A stretch of DNA of 64,000 bases, taken from the NCBI RefSeq assembly GCF_001742145.1, contig NZ_CP015749.1, positions 1,116,001 to 1,180,000 on the forward strand, written 5' to 3'. Shown here in pieces: positions 11,047-21,163 of this stretch. Every line of letters begins with the position of its first letter. The first letter of the stretch is position 1. The notes under the pieces are model-generated. The model made no database searches and was not told where the DNA came from. It worked only from the letters and a program-made list of their open reading frames with translations. The translations under genes and the position numbers were made by a program. Source of the stretch: Pectobacterium parmentieri. GTDB taxonomy: Bacteria; Pseudomonadota; Gammaproteobacteria; Enterobacterales; Enterobacteriaceae.

Positions 11047-11870
11047 GCCTGTTAGACGTATTGATCGCTGCTGTCGCCATTATCCTAATGGCTGGGTTGT
11101 TATGGCCACTACTGCCCCAGCGCAAACCGGAGGGCGATGGCAAGCTACTGCGATTAGCGGAGCGTATCTGGCATTTTCAGTGTGAACAAGCTGCGAAGCA
11201 TCTCTCCGAACATGAGGCAAAGATGCTGGGGCGTGAACTGGTGCATGACCTGCCGCTAACGTCATCCCCCCCCTTCGTGCCGCGCCCGATGCCAATCATC
11301 GTCGTCGTGGCCGCGGTCATCGTTATTTTCTTGAGTAGCGCGGTGTTCTATGCGCTGGGCCCGCGCGGTGCGCTCGTTCAAGCGGAGCGACAGCGGCTTG
11401 CCGATCCGCTACACGATTTTAGCGACGCACAACAGCAGGAAAAACAGCTTGCTGCCTTGCAGGACAACATTCGTAAAACGCCTGGCAACAGCGTCCTCTG
11501 GGCCGAGCTGGGTGAATATTATCTTTACCGTAACGCCTATGACAATGCGCTGCGTGCTTATCGACAGGCGATTGCGCTGAAGGGCGACAGTGCAGAGCTG
11601 TATTCAGCGCTGGCAACGGTACTGTATTACCAGGCGGGTCAGGCCGTCACGCCTCCGATGCAGGAGATGGTCGATAAAGCGCTGGCACTGGATGCCAATG
11701 AAGTGACGGCGCTGATGTTGCTGGCATCTGATGCGTTCTTGAAGGCGGATTATGCACGCGCTATTACGATTTGGCAGCACCTGCTGGATACGTACAGCCC
11801 TCGGGTTAATCGTGCTCAGCTAATCGAGGCAATCAATACGGCAACGCTGCTGAAGAATAGCCAGAAATAA
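11043..11870 (+). CDS. nrfG: NrfG, TPR subunit of the NrfA heme lyase, with CcmI-like N-terminus
   Basis: The 275-residue protein starts at ATG 11043 overlapping the nrfF stop; the longer upstream frame lies inside nrfF. It has two membrane helices (about 5-25 and 82-105) separated by a short loop, then TPR repeats (about 140-250: [21 protein letters not shown] and later units). NrfG TPRs bind the C-terminus of NrfA. From memory the E. coli NrfG is shorter, near 200 residues; the extra N-terminal helix and loop resemble CcmI. It is the last nrf gene. Confidence 0.9.
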   Translation: MSLLDVLIAAVAIILMAGLLWPLLPQRKPEGDGKLLRLAERIWHFQCEQAAKHLSEHEAKMLGRELVHDLPLTSSPPFVPRPMPIIVVVAAVIVIFLSSAVFYALGPRGALVQAERQRLADPLHDFSDAQQQEKQLAALQDNIRKTPGNSVLWAELGEYYLYRNAYDNALRAYRQAIALKGDSAELYSALATVLYYQAGQAVTPPMQEMVDKALALDANEVTALMLLASDAFLKADYARAITIWQHLLDTYSPRVNRAQLIEAINTATLLKNSQK

Positions 11871-12071
11871 CGCGTGATACTCCTCGAATCAGAGGACTCC
11901 AGTGCGGCCGTTGCGCCGTGGTGGTGGCGGGAATAACCGGAATCTCTGGCTTTATTGATCTCAATAAAAAAGATTAACTCTTTATGGTTACGGTCCCCGA
12001 GAGGGGGAGTAAAGGCACCATGTTATTCTATACCCAGGGTATATGGCATTAGAAAGTAGGAGTACACCCCG

Positions 12072-12692
12072 ATGTTAGAAGCGCGTGATGTGGTTTGCAT
12101 ACGCGATGAGCATGTGCTGTTCAGCGCGTTGTCGTTTACCGCCGGCCCGGGAGAAATGGTGCAGATTGCCGGTGCCAACGGGGTGGGGAAAACATCGTTG
12201 TTGCGCATTTTAAGCGGCTTGGCGACCCCCGAGTCGGGAGACGTATGCTGGCAAGGACAGCGGATCAACCGTATACGTGAACATTTTAATCAGCAGCTTC
12301 TGTGGTTAGGCCATCAGCCGGGCATCAAGAGCGTGTTGACCGGTGAAGAAAATCTGCGCTTTTTCTCTCCGCAGCAGCATCAGGATGCCCATTGGCAGGC
12401 ACTCGCCGCCGTCGGGTTGTCAGGATATGAAGACGTGCCTGTGGCGCGCCTTTCGGCGGGGCAACAGCGCCGTGTCGCATTGGCACGCTTGTGGCTCACC
12501 GACGTACCGCTGTGGATCCTGGATGAACCGCTTACTGCGCTTGACGTGGCGGGCGTTGAAATGCTGACACAGCGGATGGAACATCATATTGCACACGGTG
12601 GCATCATCATTTTAACCACTCATCAGCCGCTACGTCCGTTTGCTCAAAGCATCCGCTGTATCCAGCTTACACCGAGTGAAGGAGCACCATAA
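12072..12692 (+). CDS. ccmA: Heme exporter ATP-binding protein CcmA
   Basis: The 206-residue ABC ATPase shows Walker [10 protein letters not shown] (near residue 37), signature LSAGQQRR, and Walker B LWILDEP. With CcmB it powers release of holo-CcmE in cytochrome c maturation (System I). AGGAG lies nine bases before the ATG. It is the first gene of ccmABCDEFGHI. The 201-base gap from nrfG holds a CCCC-GAGA-GGGG hairpin and the near-palindrome ATACCCAGGGTAT, so ccm may have its own promoter there. Confidence 0.95.
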   Translation: MLEARDVVCIRDEHVLFSALSFTAGPGEMVQIAGANGVGKTSLLRILSGLATPESGDVCWQGQRINRIREHFNQQLLWLGHQPGIKSVLTGEENLRFFSPQQHQDAHWQALAAVGLSGYEDVPVARLSAGQQRRVALARLWLTDVPLWILDEPLTALDVAGVEMLTQRMEHHIAHGGIIILTTHQPLRPFAQSIRCIQLTPSEGAP

Positions 12693-13348
12693 TGCGGCGA
12701 CTGATTGCTCGAGAGTTGCGCGTCGCGTTGCGCAATAACGCGGAGATTCTTAACCCGCTGTGGTTCTTCCTGATTGTCATCATTTTGTTTCCTCTCGCCA
12801 TCGGGCCGGAACCGCAGCTATTGATGCGTGTAGCGCCGGGCGTGGTATGGGTGGCGGCATTGCTTGCTTCTCTGCTGGCGATGGATCGTCTTTTTCGCGA
12901 TGACTATCAGGACGGTTCGCTGGAACAACTGACGCTGCTGCCGTTGCCGCTGCCGTTAGTGGTGCTGGCGAAAGTGGTGGTGCACTGGATGGTCAGCGGG
13001 CTGCCGTTGCTACTGCTTTCCCCGCTGGCGGCGCTGCTGTTTGGACTGGACAGCCACGGTTGGTGGGTGATGGCGCTAACGCTGTTGCTTTGTACGCCCA
13101 CACTCAGTTTTTTGGGGGCGATTGGTGCGGGGTTAACGGTTGGGCTGCGTCGCAGCGGTGTACTGTTAAGTCTGTTGGTATTGCCGCTCACCATACCGCT
13201 GCTGATTTTTGCTACAGCGGCGGTAGAGGCCGCCATGATGCAACTGCCGGTGGGTGGGTATCTGGCAATCCTCGGTGCCTTTCTGGCAGGCAGCGCCACC
13301 CTGAGCCCGTTTGCTACGGCGGCGGCGTTGCGGGTGAGCATACAATAA
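12692..13348 (+). CDS. ccmB: Heme exporter permease CcmB
   Basis: The 218-residue integral membrane protein has about six helices and the CcmB opening RRLIARELRVALRN. It is the permease partner of CcmA. Its start overlaps the ccmA stop by one base after a GGAG site. Confidence 0.95.
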   Translation: MRRLIARELRVALRNNAEILNPLWFFLIVIILFPLAIGPEPQLLMRVAPGVVWVAALLASLLAMDRLFRDDYQDGSLEQLTLLPLPLPLVVLAKVVVHWMVSGLPLLLLSPLAALLFGLDSHGWWVMALTLLLCTPTLSFLGAIGAGLTVGLRRSGVLLSLLVLPLTIPLLIFATAAVEAAMMQLPVGGYLAILGAFLAGSATLSPFATAAALRVSIQ

Positions 13349-13416
13349 TTTTCCGATCTCAGGATCGCCTTTATCGTCCCGCTGGGATGAGTTTTACGCA
13401 GAGTGAGCACACGATT

Positions 13417-14157
13417 ATGTTAAGAAAAAACTATCAGCTTACGCAACCGGATCGCCTTTATGGCCTTTGCGGCAAGCTTATCCCCTGGTTTGCACTGATT
13501 AGCGTGGCGCTGCTGATTGGCGGTTGCCTGCTGGGATTCGGGTTTGCACCTGCGGATTACCAGCAAGGGCAAGGATATCGCATCATGTACCTGCATGTGC
13601 CAGCGGCGGTGTGGTCGATGGGCGTCTATGCCGTAATGGCGATGTTTGCGCTTATCGGGATGATTCGGCAGTCAAAAACGGCGGAGCTTGCCGTGGCGGC
13701 GATGGCTCCGGTTGGTGCGGTGTTTACCTTTATTGCGCTGACAACGGGGGCGACCTGGGGCAAACCGATGTGGGGAACCTGGTGGGTCTGGGATGCGCGC
13801 CTGACGTCGGAACTCGTTCTACTGTTTCTGTACGTCGGTATCATCGCGCTCTACAACGCATTTGACGATCGCCGCCTCGCTGGTCGAGCGGCAGCCATTC
13901 TGGTGCTGGTCGGCGTGGTGAATTTACCCATCATTCATTTCTCGGTCGAGTGGTGGAATACCCTACATCAGGCATCGACAAAAATGCAGAAAACCATCGA
14001 TCCCGCTATGCGTCTGCCGCTGCGGATCATGATGTTAGGGTTTATGAGTTTGTTCGTGACGTTGTCACTCATGCGGTTGCGTAATCTGATACTGGTGCAA
14101 CAACGTCGCGCGCCCTGGGTTGCCGCGTTGGTTAATAAAGGAGGAATAGCACGATGA
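13417..14157 (+). CDS. ccmC: Heme-handling protein CcmC
   Basis: The 246-residue membrane protein carries the WWD motif WGTWWVWDARLTSELVL with flanking periplasmic histidines. CcmC loads heme onto CcmE. I chose ATG 13417 because the alignment with E. coli CcmC begins there; ATG 13387 in the same frame is possible. It is followed by ccmD with a four-base overlap. Confidence 0.94.
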   Translation: MLRKNYQLTQPDRLYGLCGKLIPWFALISVALLIGGCLLGFGFAPADYQQGQGYRIMYLHVPAAVWSMGVYAVMAMFALIGMIRQSKTAELAVAAMAPVGAVFTFIALTTGATWGKPMWGTWWVWDARLTSELVLLFLYVGIIALYNAFDDRRLAGRAAAILVLVGVVNLPIIHFSVEWWNTLHQASTKMQKTIDPAMRLPLRIMMLGFMSLFVTLSLMRLRNLILVQQRRAPWVAALVNKGGIAR

Positions 14158-14375
14158 ACATCGCTTTCACGAACTGGCAAGATTTTTTTGCGATGGGTGG
14201 CTATGCCTTATACGTATGGCTAGCTGTGGTGTTAACGCTGTTGCCGCTTAGCGCATTGATCGGTCATACCCTCTGGCATCGGCGTGCATTACTGAACGAC
14301 ATCCGCCGCCAGCAGGCACGTGAGCAGCGCAAGAGTACGGCTCGTCAGTCGACTGCGGTGGAGGTGACGCAATGA
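14154..14375 (+). CDS. ccmD: Small membrane protein CcmD
   Basis: The 73-residue protein has one helix (about 15-38) with a conserved MGGYALYVW start and a basic, Q/R-rich cytoplasmic tail. CcmD holds the CcmABC-CcmE complex together and aids release of holo-CcmE. It overlaps both neighbours by four bases. Confidence 0.92.
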   Translation: MNIAFTNWQDFFAMGGYALYVWLAVVLTLLPLSALIGHTLWHRRALLNDIRRQQAREQRKSTARQSTAVEVTQ

Positions 14376-14854
14376 GTGTACCGCGTAAAACCCGTCTCTA
14401 TGCCATTCTGGCCGTCGCCTGCGGCGCGGTGTTGACAGTAGGGCTAACGTTCTATGCGTTGAGCTCAAATATCGATCTCTTTTATACGCCCAGTGAAATT
14501 CTTTATGGCAAGAATGAAACACAGGAAAAACCGGCGATTGGGCAGCGCTTACGCGTAGGTGGCATGGTGATGCCGGGTAGCGTGCGCCGCGATAGTCAAA
14601 GTCTGGAAGTCCGCTTCACCGTTTATGATGCGCAGGGTTCAGTTGATGTGACTTATAACGGGATGTTGCCGGACTTGTTCCGCGAAGGGCAAGGCGTTGT
14701 GGCGCAGGGCATTCTGGATAGCGACGATCATATTGCAGCGAAAGAAGTGCTTGCCCGACATGACGAAAATTACACACCACCGGAAATCAAAGCGGCGATG
14801 GAAGGGCAAAACGGTCACGCTCCGGCGGCGGCCACAGAAGGTAAACGGTTATGA
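14372..14854 (+). CDS. ccmE: Periplasmic heme chaperone CcmE
   Basis: The 160-residue protein has an N-terminal membrane anchor (about 9-30) and an OB-fold periplasmic domain. The covalent heme-binding His lies at about residue 130 in [12 protein letters not shown], the canonical HxxxY context. It ferries heme from CcmC to CcmF. Confidence 0.95.
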   Translation: MSVPRKTRLYAILAVACGAVLTVGLTFYALSSNIDLFYTPSEILYGKNETQEKPAIGQRLRVGGMVMPGSVRRDSQSLEVRFTVYDAQGSVDVTYNGMLPDLFREGQGVVAQGILDSDDHIAAKEVLARHDENYTPPEIKAAMEGQNGHAPAAATEGKRL

Positions 14855-16806
14855 TGCCTGAAGTGGGCAACTATCTGCTCTGTCTGGCGCTGGGTGTTGC
14901 GCTGTTGCTCAGCGTGTATCCACTGTGGGGCGCGTCGCGTCAGGATGAACGCCTGATGGCGCTGGCGCGTCCTCTTTCCTGGGTACTGTTCGCATGCATT
15001 TTGGCGTCCTTCCTCGTGCTGGTTCATGCGCTGGTGATCAATGATTTCACCGTCCTCTATGTAGCAAATAACTCGAACCGTGCGCTGCCGGTATGGTATC
15101 GCGTTGCCGCGGCATGGGGGGCACATGAAGGATCGCTGCTGCTCTGGGTTCTGTTAATGAGCGGTTGGACCTTCGCCGTGGCGGTCTTCAGCCGAGGAAT
15201 GTCGCTGGATGCGGTCGCCCGGGTTCTAGCCGTCATGGGGATGATTAATGTCGGCTTCCTGCTGTTTATCATCCTGACGTCGAATCCCTTTACGCGCACG
15301 CTTCCGGACTATCCGATTGACGGACGCGATCTCAATCCGCTATTGCAGGATGTCGGGTTAATCTTTCACCCTCCGCTGCTTTACATGGGCTATGTCGGGT
15401 TTTCCGTGGCGTTTGCGTTTGCGGTCGCCTCGCTGCTGGCCGAGCGACTGGATAGCGCGTGGGCTCGCTGGTCCCGACCGTGGACACAGGCGGCTTGGTC
15501 ATTCCTGACGCTGGGTATCGTGCTGGGATCTGGCTGGGCGTATTACGAGCTGGGGTGGGGCGGTTGGTGGTTCTGGGATCCGGTGGAGAATGCTTCATTG
15601 ATGCCGTGGCTGGTGGGCACGGCGCTGCTGCATTCGCTGTCGGTTACCGAGAAACGCGGCAGCTTTAAGGCCTGGACGGTACTGCTGGCTATCGGCGCGT
15701 TCTCGCTCTGCCTGCTGGGAACCTTTCTGGTGCGTTCCGGCGTGCTGGTATCGGTGCACGCGTTTGCCTCCGATCCGGCGCGCGGCATGTTTATTCTCGC
15801 GTTTTTGGTCATTGTCATCGGCGGTTCTTTGCTGCTGTTCGCTATCAAAGGTAATAGAGTGCGGGCACGGGTAACGAACTCGCTCTGGTCGCGTGAAACT
15901 TTTCTGCTCGGCAATAACCTGATTCTGATGGCGGCCACGCTTGTTGTGCTGTTAGGAACGCTGCTGCCGTTGGTGCATAAGCAGTTGGGGTTGGGCAGCA
16001 TTTCGATTGGTGCACCGTTCTTCAATACGATGTTTACCCTGTTAATGGCACCTTTTGCCCTGCTGCTGGGCGTGGGGCCACTGGTTCGCTGGCGGCGCGA
16101 TGAACCACAAAAGCTGCGCAAACTGCTGCTGGTGGCGATGGCCGTGACGGCGGCCCTGTCGCTGCTGCTTCCGTGGCTGTTACAGGATTCCCTTGTTGCC
16201 ATGACGGTGGTCGGTCTGTCGATGGCGCTGTGGGTATTTTTCTTAACAGTGTACGAACTGCATAGCAATTCCACCCGACGCCACGGTCTGCTGCGCGGTT
16301 TGACCACGCTTTCACTGAGCCAGTGGGGCATGGTGTGCGGCCATATTGGGCTGGCGGTGACGGTGGTAGGTATCGCATTCAGCCAGAATTATAGCGTTGA
16401 GCGAGATGTGCGGATGCGGGCAGGCGACAGCATACAGATCCATGATTACCGTTTTACGTTTCAAGGTGTGCAGGATGTCGTGGGGCCGAACTGGCACAGC
16501 GGTAAAGGGACGATCGAGGTCACGCGCAACGGCAAGCCGGAGGCGATCCTGACGGCGGAAAAACGCTTCTATAACACCAGCGGCGCGATCATGACGGAAG
16601 CGGCAATTGACGCGGGTGTGACGCGCGATCTTTACGCGGCCTTAGGCGAAGAGTTGGATGACGATAGCTGGGCGGTAAGACTGTATTACAAACCCTTTAT
16701 CCGCTGGATTTGGTATGGCGGTGGGCTGATGGCGCTAGGGGGTATTCTGTGCATGTTTGATCCGCGTTATCGCCTGCGTCGTGCCGTGAGGGAGATATCA
16801 TCATGA
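14851..16806 (+). CDS. ccmF: Cytochrome c heme lyase subunit CcmF
   Basis: The 651-residue polytopic membrane protein has the WWD motif [15 protein letters not shown] near residue 240 and a large C-terminal periplasmic domain before the last helix. It is the core of the CcmFH heme ligation complex for standard CxxCH motifs. It is paralogous to nrfE in this window. It overlaps ccmE and ccmG by four bases. Confidence 0.95.
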   Translation: MMPEVGNYLLCLALGVALLLSVYPLWGASRQDERLMALARPLSWVLFACILASFLVLVHALVINDFTVLYVANNSNRALPVWYRVAAAWGAHEGSLLLWVLLMSGWTFAVAVFSRGMSLDAVARVLAVMGMINVGFLLFIILTSNPFTRTLPDYPIDGRDLNPLLQDVGLIFHPPLLYMGYVGFSVAFAFAVASLLAERLDSAWARWSRPWTQAAWSFLTLGIVLGSGWAYYELGWGGWWFWDPVENASLMPWLVGTALLHSLSVTEKRGSFKAWTVLLAIGAFSLCLLGTFLVRSGVLVSVHAFASDPARGMFILAFLVIVIGGSLLLFAIKGNRVRARVTNSLWSRETFLLGNNLILMAATLVVLLGTLLPLVHKQLGLGSISIGAPFFNTMFTLLMAPFALLLGVGPLVRWRRDEPQKLRKLLLVAMAVTAALSLLLPWLLQDSLVAMTVVGLSMALWVFFLTVYELHSNSTRRHGLLRGLTTLSLSQWGMVCGHIGLAVTVVGIAFSQNYSVERDVRMRAGDSIQIHDYRFTFQGVQDVVGPNWHSGKGTIEVTRNGKPEAILTAEKRFYNTSGAIMTEAAIDAGVTRDLYAALGEELDDDSWAVRLYYKPFIRWIWYGGGLMALGGILCMFDPRYRLRRAVREISS

Positions 16807-17360
16807 GCCGTAAGATCTTGTTAATCCCGCTCGTCCTGTTTTTGCTGCTGGCCGTCGCCTTGCTGTGGCAACTGGTGCGGAACAGCGGTGGCGACGATCC
16901 CATGCGGCTGGAGTCAGCCCTGATTGGCAAGCCAATTCCTGCGTTTCGGCTTGAATCTCTGGATCAGCCGGGAAAGGTGTATAGCCAATCTGAACTGAGC
17001 GATGGCAAACCGCTGCTGCTGAACGTCTGGGCGACCTGGTGCCCAACGTGTAGGGCGGAACACCAATTTCTCAACACGCTGGCGGCGCAGGGGATCCGGG
17101 TCGTGGGCATGAACTATAAAGATGAGCGCCCCAAAGCGGTTGAATGGTTGAAGACGCTAGGCAACCCCTATGCGATGAGCTTGTTTGATGGCGACGGTAT
17201 GTTGGGGCTGGATCTGGGTGTATATGGTGCGCCGGAAACCTTCCTGATCGACGGACAGGGCATCATTCGCTATCGTCATGCGGGCGATCTCAACATGCAG
17301 GTGTGGCAAGAAACGCTGCAACCACTGTGGGACAAATACAGCAAGGAGGGTGGCGCATGA
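16803..17360 (+). CDS. ccmG: Periplasmic thiol:disulfide oxidoreductase CcmG (DsbE)
   Basis: The 185-residue membrane-anchored thioredoxin-fold protein has its active site in WATWCPTC. It reduces apocytochrome cysteines before heme attachment. The cis-Pro region is GAPETFLID. The stop overlaps the ccmH start (ATGA). Confidence 0.95.
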   Translation: MSRKILLIPLVLFLLLAVALLWQLVRNSGGDDPMRLESALIGKPIPAFRLESLDQPGKVYSQSELSDGKPLLLNVWATWCPTCRAEHQFLNTLAAQGIRVVGMNYKDERPKAVEWLKTLGNPYAMSLFDGDGMLGLDLGVYGAPETFLIDGQGIIRYRHAGDLNMQVWQETLQPLWDKYSKEGGA

Positions 17361-17815
17361 GAGTGCTCAGCTTCCTTGGTGCATTGTTGCTGTCGTTCAG
17401 CGTGCTGGCGTCATCCGAAGTATTGCGTTTTGACAACGACACACAGGAGCAACAATTCCGCGAGTTGACCATGCAACTGCGCTGCCCGAAATGCCAGAAC
17501 AATAGTATCGCTGATTCCAATTCGATGATTGCCTCAGACATGCGGCAGAAAGTGTATGAACTGATGCAGCAGGGGCAAACGAAAGAGCAGGTTGTCGATT
17601 ACATGGTGGATCGTTACGGCTACTTTGTGACATATGAACCGCCGATCACGCCTTTCACGATCTTGTTATGGCTACTGCCTGGGCTGTTTCTGGCGGTGGG
17701 GGCCGCGATGATTATTCGGCGCGCGCGTCGTATCAAAAGTGCCAAAGAACCGATGAGCGAACAGGATAAAAAGCGTTTGCAGACGTTGTTGGGACATGAG
17801 GGGAAATCGGAATGA
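17357..17815 (+). CDS. ccmH: Cytochrome c maturation thiol protein CcmH
   Basis: The 152-residue protein has a signal peptide, the redox motif LRCPKCQN near residue 43, and a C-terminal membrane helix. The start at ATG 17357 overlaps the ccmG stop. In E. coli, CcmH and CcmI are one fused protein; here they are two genes, as in many other bacteria. Confidence 0.94.
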   Translation: MRVLSFLGALLLSFSVLASSEVLRFDNDTQEQQFRELTMQLRCPKCQNNSIADSNSMIASDMRQKVYELMQQGQTKEQVVDYMVDRYGYFVTYEPPITPFTILLWLLPGLFLAVGAAMIIRRARRIKSAKEPMSEQDKKRLQTLLGHEGKSE

Positions 17816-18681
17816 TATTACTGACAACCATCATTGTTTTATCGCTGATTGCACTGTCTGCGCTGCTGCTTGCGCCATGGTCGTCGCGGGGCGAGTACGA
17901 TCGCGATGCGATCAATCAGGCGCTATATCGCGATCGTCTACGTGAGCTTAACGGGGATGTTGCCAATGAGCAGGAGCGTGCTCAACTGGTTGAAGAGCTT
18001 CAGCATACGTTATTGCAGGATATTCCCGGCGGGGTGAAGGCACAACAGCGACCGCTGAGCCACTGGGTTTTGCTGCCGGGCGTGTTGTTGCTGGTTATCG
18101 TCAGCCTCGGTGTATTTTGGAAGACTTCTGCGGTTAATCGGGTGCAGGAATTGCAGCAAGTTGTGGTGTTAACGCCGGACTTGATGAAGAGAGCGCTAGA
18201 TGCGGATGCAGAACCACTGACGATCGAAGAGGTGGCGCGTCTCGGCTTGGGGTTGCGTAGTCAATTGGAGGCGCAGCCAGACAACGCACAAGACTGGTGG
18301 ATGCTGGGGCGCATTGCGGGCTTGCTGAATAACTACGACATGTCTGTGCAGGCCTTTGCCAAGGCGTTTCAGCTCGAACCGAAAAATATGGATTTGGCGC
18401 TAGACTATGCCGATCTGCTGTCGCGATCCACCGATCCGCGTGATAGCCAGCGTGGTGGTGACATGTTGCGTGAGCTGATGAATTCCGGCTCGACCAATGT
18501 GCGGGTGTTGAGCCTGCTGGCCTTTAATGCCTATGAAGCCCAGCGCTATCAAGACGCGATTGATGCTTGGCAAGCGATGCTAAAACTGCTACCGCAAAAC
18601 GACACGCGCCGTGCGGTTATCGAGCGCAGCGTCGCACAGGCGAAAGCTTCACTGTCGGTGCAGGCGACAACAGGGAAGTAG
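17812..18681 (+). CDS. ccmI: Cytochrome c maturation TPR protein CcmI
   Basis: The 289-residue protein has two membrane helices (about 2-22 and 80-100) joined by a cytoplasmic loop, then periplasmic TPR repeats (about 150-270) that hold apocytochromes for the CcmFH lyase. It is the last ccm gene and is followed 29 bases later by a strong terminator. Confidence 0.92.
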   Translation: MILLTTIIVLSLIALSALLLAPWSSRGEYDRDAINQALYRDRLRELNGDVANEQERAQLVEELQHTLLQDIPGGVKAQQRPLSHWVLLPGVLLLVIVSLGVFWKTSAVNRVQELQQVVVLTPDLMKRALDADAEPLTIEEVARLGLGLRSQLEAQPDNAQDWWMLGRIAGLLNNYDMSVQAFAKAFQLEPKNMDLALDYADLLSRSTDPRDSQRGGDMLRELMNSGSTNVRVLSLLAFNAYEAQRYQDAIDAWQAMLKLLPQNDTRRAVIERSVAQAKASLSVQATTGK

Positions 18682-18710
18682 ATCCTTTTTATCTTCATTA
18701 TCAATAGCAG

Positions 18711-18736
18711 AAGGGCGATATATCGCCCTTTTTTCG
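18711..18736 (+). terminator. Rho-independent terminator of the ccm operon
   Basis: Perfect 10-bp palindromic stem (AAGGGCGATA / TATCGCCCTT) followed by TTTT just after ccmI. Confidence 0.9.
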
Positions 18737-18746
18737 TTTCTGTTGT

Positions 18747-19165
18747 TACGGTGAAGGTTTCGTGCGCATTACCCACGGTTTTTTCTGCAACCGTTGCAGC
18801 ACGCACCCGACACGGAGCTGCTAAGACCGCTCTCAGTACAGACGGAAACATCTGCCTCAAATAACAATGAACGAAGTTCAGTCTTTGGATTTTATGGGAT
18901 TAGTTTGCGTAAAAAAATCGCGCAGAGGTGTACATGACCGCCGGATGAGCGGCACGGACGCCGCGAAAGTCTGCGCCGCGTAAGGAACGCGTCGCAGACG
19001 GTCCGAACAGCGGGCATGAACACCGAAGGCACCGCGAAGCGGCGCGATTTACCGCAAAAAGCCAGGGGTCGCGGGGCGACGGCAATTGAGCCGCCCCGCG
19101 TCGGGCGCGTGCGACGCGAGTTGCAGAAAATCACATGACTCAATTGCGCACGAAACCCTCACGGT
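18747..19165. repeat. About 420-bp unit bounded by diverged 70-bp inverted repeats
   Basis: The left end (18747-18818) contains GGTTTCGTGCGCA, then TTTTCTGCAAC, then GCACCCGAC. The right end (19091-19165) carries the same blocks in the same order on the opposite strand, with point differences. The roughly 270 bases between are GC-rich, with a strong internal hairpin near 18970-18998. No convincing gene is present; the short frames inside overlap on both strands. It lies between the convergent ccm and nap operons. I do not recognise the element. Confidence 0.5.
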
Positions 19166-19215
19166 ACTTACAAGAATACGTTACACCCGCTCGCCGGACT
19201 TTGTCAGCAACGATA

Positions 19216-19265
19216 GGACGGCATACGCCGTCCGCGTGTTACGAAGGGGGCGGGTTATAACCCGC
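19216..19265 (-). terminator. Two stem-loops at the end of the nap operon
   Basis: A perfect 16-base palindrome (19250-19265, GCGGGTTATAACCCGC) contains the napC stop codon. A second stem (GGACGGC / GCCGTCC, 19216-19233) follows in the direction of nap transcription. Neither has a long T run, so they may stabilise or end the message. Confidence 0.55.
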
Positions 19266-19857
19266 TTTTGACGCCGTGCATGTCCGGCAGTTTGTGGGCG
19301 ATGCCTTTGTGGCAGTCGATACAGGTTTGACCGAGTTTTATCGCTTCGCTGTGTTTTTCCGCTGCGACCGTTTTTTGCCCTGAGAAGTCCATGTAATCAA
19401 AGTTATGGCAGTTGCGGCATTCCTGAGAACCGTTATTTTTCATGCGCCGCCATTCGCTTTGCGCCATCGTCAGCCGGTGTGCTTCAAATTTTTGTGGCGT
19501 ATCAATCGTGCCCATGATTTTGCCGTACAGCTCTTTACTGGCCTGAATCTTACGAACCATCTTCGGCACAAACTCATGCGGAACGTGGCAATCCGGGCAG
19601 GTGGCACGCACGCCGCTGCGGTTGCTGTAGTGCGCGGTTTCCATATATTCCTGATAAACGGTATTGCGCATCTCATGACAACTGATACAGAACGCTTCGC
19701 TGTTGCTCATTTCCATGCCTTTCTGAGACGTCGCCAGAAAGAAAATGCCGCTTGCGAAGCCGATAATCAGCAACGTTCCCAGCGCCAGCCGACTTGGGCG
19801 ACGCCACCATTGCCACAGTTGGCGTAACAACCGTCCTACTTTTCCTGGTTGTTTCAT
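19255..19857 (-). CDS. napC: Membrane-anchored tetraheme quinol dehydrogenase NapC
   Basis: The 200-residue NapC/NirT cytochrome has one N-terminal helix (about 20-42) and four CxxCH hemes (CISCH, CPDCH, CRNCH, CIDCH). It passes electrons from quinol to NapAB. The start is ATG 19857, with GAGG six bases before it; this gives exactly the E. coli length. The frame is open to a GTG four codons upstream. It is the last gene of napFDAGHBC. Confidence 0.95.
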   Translation of the reverse strand: MKQPGKVGRLLRQLWQWWRRPSRLALGTLLIIGFASGIFFLATSQKGMEMSNSEAFCISCHEMRNTVYQEYMETAHYSNRSGVRATCPDCHVPHEFVPKMVRKIQASKELYGKIMGTIDTPQKFEAHRLTMAQSEWRRMKNNGSQECRNCHNFDYMDFSGQKTVAAEKHSEAIKLGQTCIDCHKGIAHKLPDMHGVKSGL

Positions 19858-19865
19858 AGCAAACC

Positions 19866-20303
19866 TCACTGTCCAAAGCCTTTAGAAGGAGCGAACGTGT
19901 TGCCGGTAATCGGCGAACTATCCGCTTGCGGCACGTGGCATTGCAGGCAGAAATGGCGTGCGGGTGCCACATTGCTCAGCACTTTGCCGTCTCTGTCGAC
20001 AAAATGGGTTGGGCTGACGCGGGGGGCGCTGGTGGAACGATAGTTCTCCACGCCGTGGCACTGTAAGCAGCGGTTAAAGGTCGGGGTGACCTGATAGCCA
20101 TCCACGCTATGCGGGATCATCGGTGGTTGGTTGACATAGTTGAGCGCCATACGCTCCTGCTGCTTCGGCATCCGGCTATTTCCCGGCTGTGTCGCGGCGA
20201 CTTCTGGCGATTGGCTTAAATCGACCTGTGCAGTGGCTATTGCACTGCACATTATCGCTAGGGCGGTGATCCAACGAAACCATCCCATTCTCAGGCTTTT
20301 CAT
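19866..20303 (-). CDS. napB: Diheme cytochrome NapB, small subunit of periplasmic nitrate reductase
   Basis: The 145-residue periplasmic protein has a signal peptide and two heme sites (RCLQCHG and FCLQCHV). I start it at ATG 20303, which overlaps the napH stop and follows GGAG by seven bases. An ATG seven codons further up has no ribosome site. Confidence 0.94.
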   Translation of the reverse strand: MKSLRMGWFRWITALAIMCSAIATAQVDLSQSPEVAATQPGNSRMPKQQERMALNYVNQPPMIPHSVDGYQVTPTFNRCLQCHGVENYRSTSAPRVSPTHFVDRDGKVLSNVAPARHFCLQCHVPQADSSPITGNTFAPSKGFGQ

Positions 20304-21163
20304 GACTTTGCTCCCGATTTCCATCTAAGGGTTATTTTAAAAACGTCTTCAGCGCAGACATCAATACAACGTCCGCATGTTATGCAGTCACGGTCAGTAA
20401 CCTGTACCGGACTGTGTTTATCTAGTAAGGGGGCGCGTAGCACCTGCGGCTCTGGACAGACATGGAAGCAGTCCATGCAGCGCGTGCAGCGTTCACGCTC
20501 TGCGGCAGCCACAACCAATGCGCCTTTAGCACCAAGCACACCATACAGCGCACCAGTCGGACAAAGGTGCCCGCACCAGCCGTGTTCCACGACCAATAAA
20601 TCAAACAGAAACAGCGTCAACAGCAGCCAGATACCGGCTCCAAACCCGAAAATCAGCCCACGCCCCGCCAGTGATACCGGGTTGACCCATTCCCACAGCA
20701 GCCCACCCGTCAGCGCGCTGCCTGCCAGAATAAATATCAGCAGCAGGTAGCGCAGGTTGCGGGGGAGTGTTGCCGAGGCGGTGATGCCGAAACGACGACG
20801 TAGCCAAGCGGCTAAATCGGTTAACGGATTTACGGGGCAGACCCAGCTACAGAACAGGCGCTTGCCCACCAGTGCATAGCTCAGCGCAATAATCAACGTC
20901 CCGACCAGCGCGAGAGTGGCAGGCAGATGACCGCTCGCCAGACTTTGCAACACCATTAGCGGATCGCTGAGTGGTACGGTGTCGAGCAATCGGCTGGCGC
21001 TGTAGTTACCGCGCAAGATCCAGAACCCTAACAGCGGGCCGCTGAGGAACATGAGCAGCACCAGAGATTGGGTCAGGCGGCGCAGTACCAGCCAGCGATG
21101 GCTGCGCCACCAGCCTTTCTTTGCCTGAGCTTCTCGTCCGGCGTCCTGTTTACGATTTGCCAT
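20300..21163 (-). CDS. napH: Membrane iron-sulfur quinol dehydrogenase NapH
   Basis: The 287-residue protein has four membrane helices, the conserved CxxxCP motif (CSWVCPV and CGHLCPT), and two C-terminal [4Fe-4S] clusters ([13 protein letters not shown] and [11 protein letters not shown]). With NapG it forms a second quinol-to-NapAB route. The start is ATG 21163 after GGAGG, overlapping the end of napG; the open frame extends 20 codons upstream without a site. Confidence 0.94.
   Translation of the reverse strand: MANRKQDAGREAQAKKGWWRSHRWLVLRRLTQSLVLLMFLSGPLLGFWILRGNYSASRLLDTVPLSDPLMVLQSLASGHLPATLALVGTLIIALSYALVGKRLFCSWVCPVNPLTDLAAWLRRRFGITASATLPRNLRYLLLIFILAGSALTGGLLWEWVNPVSLAGRGLIFGFGAGIWLLLTLFLFDLLVVEHGWCGHLCPTGALYGVLGAKGALVVAAAERERCTRCMDCFHVCPEPQVLRAPLLDKHSPVQVTDRDCITCGRCIDVCAEDVFKITLRWKSGAKS

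Noticed and set aside
15543..16331. 262-codon antisense frame in ccmF
   Set aside because: Shadow of a GC-rich membrane-protein gene; Ser/Arg/Pro-rich text with no domain.
18892..19143. 83-codon minus-strand frame in the inverted-repeat unit
   Set aside because: Arg-rich text from GC-rich repeat DNA; extends into one inverted end and competes with frames on the other strand.
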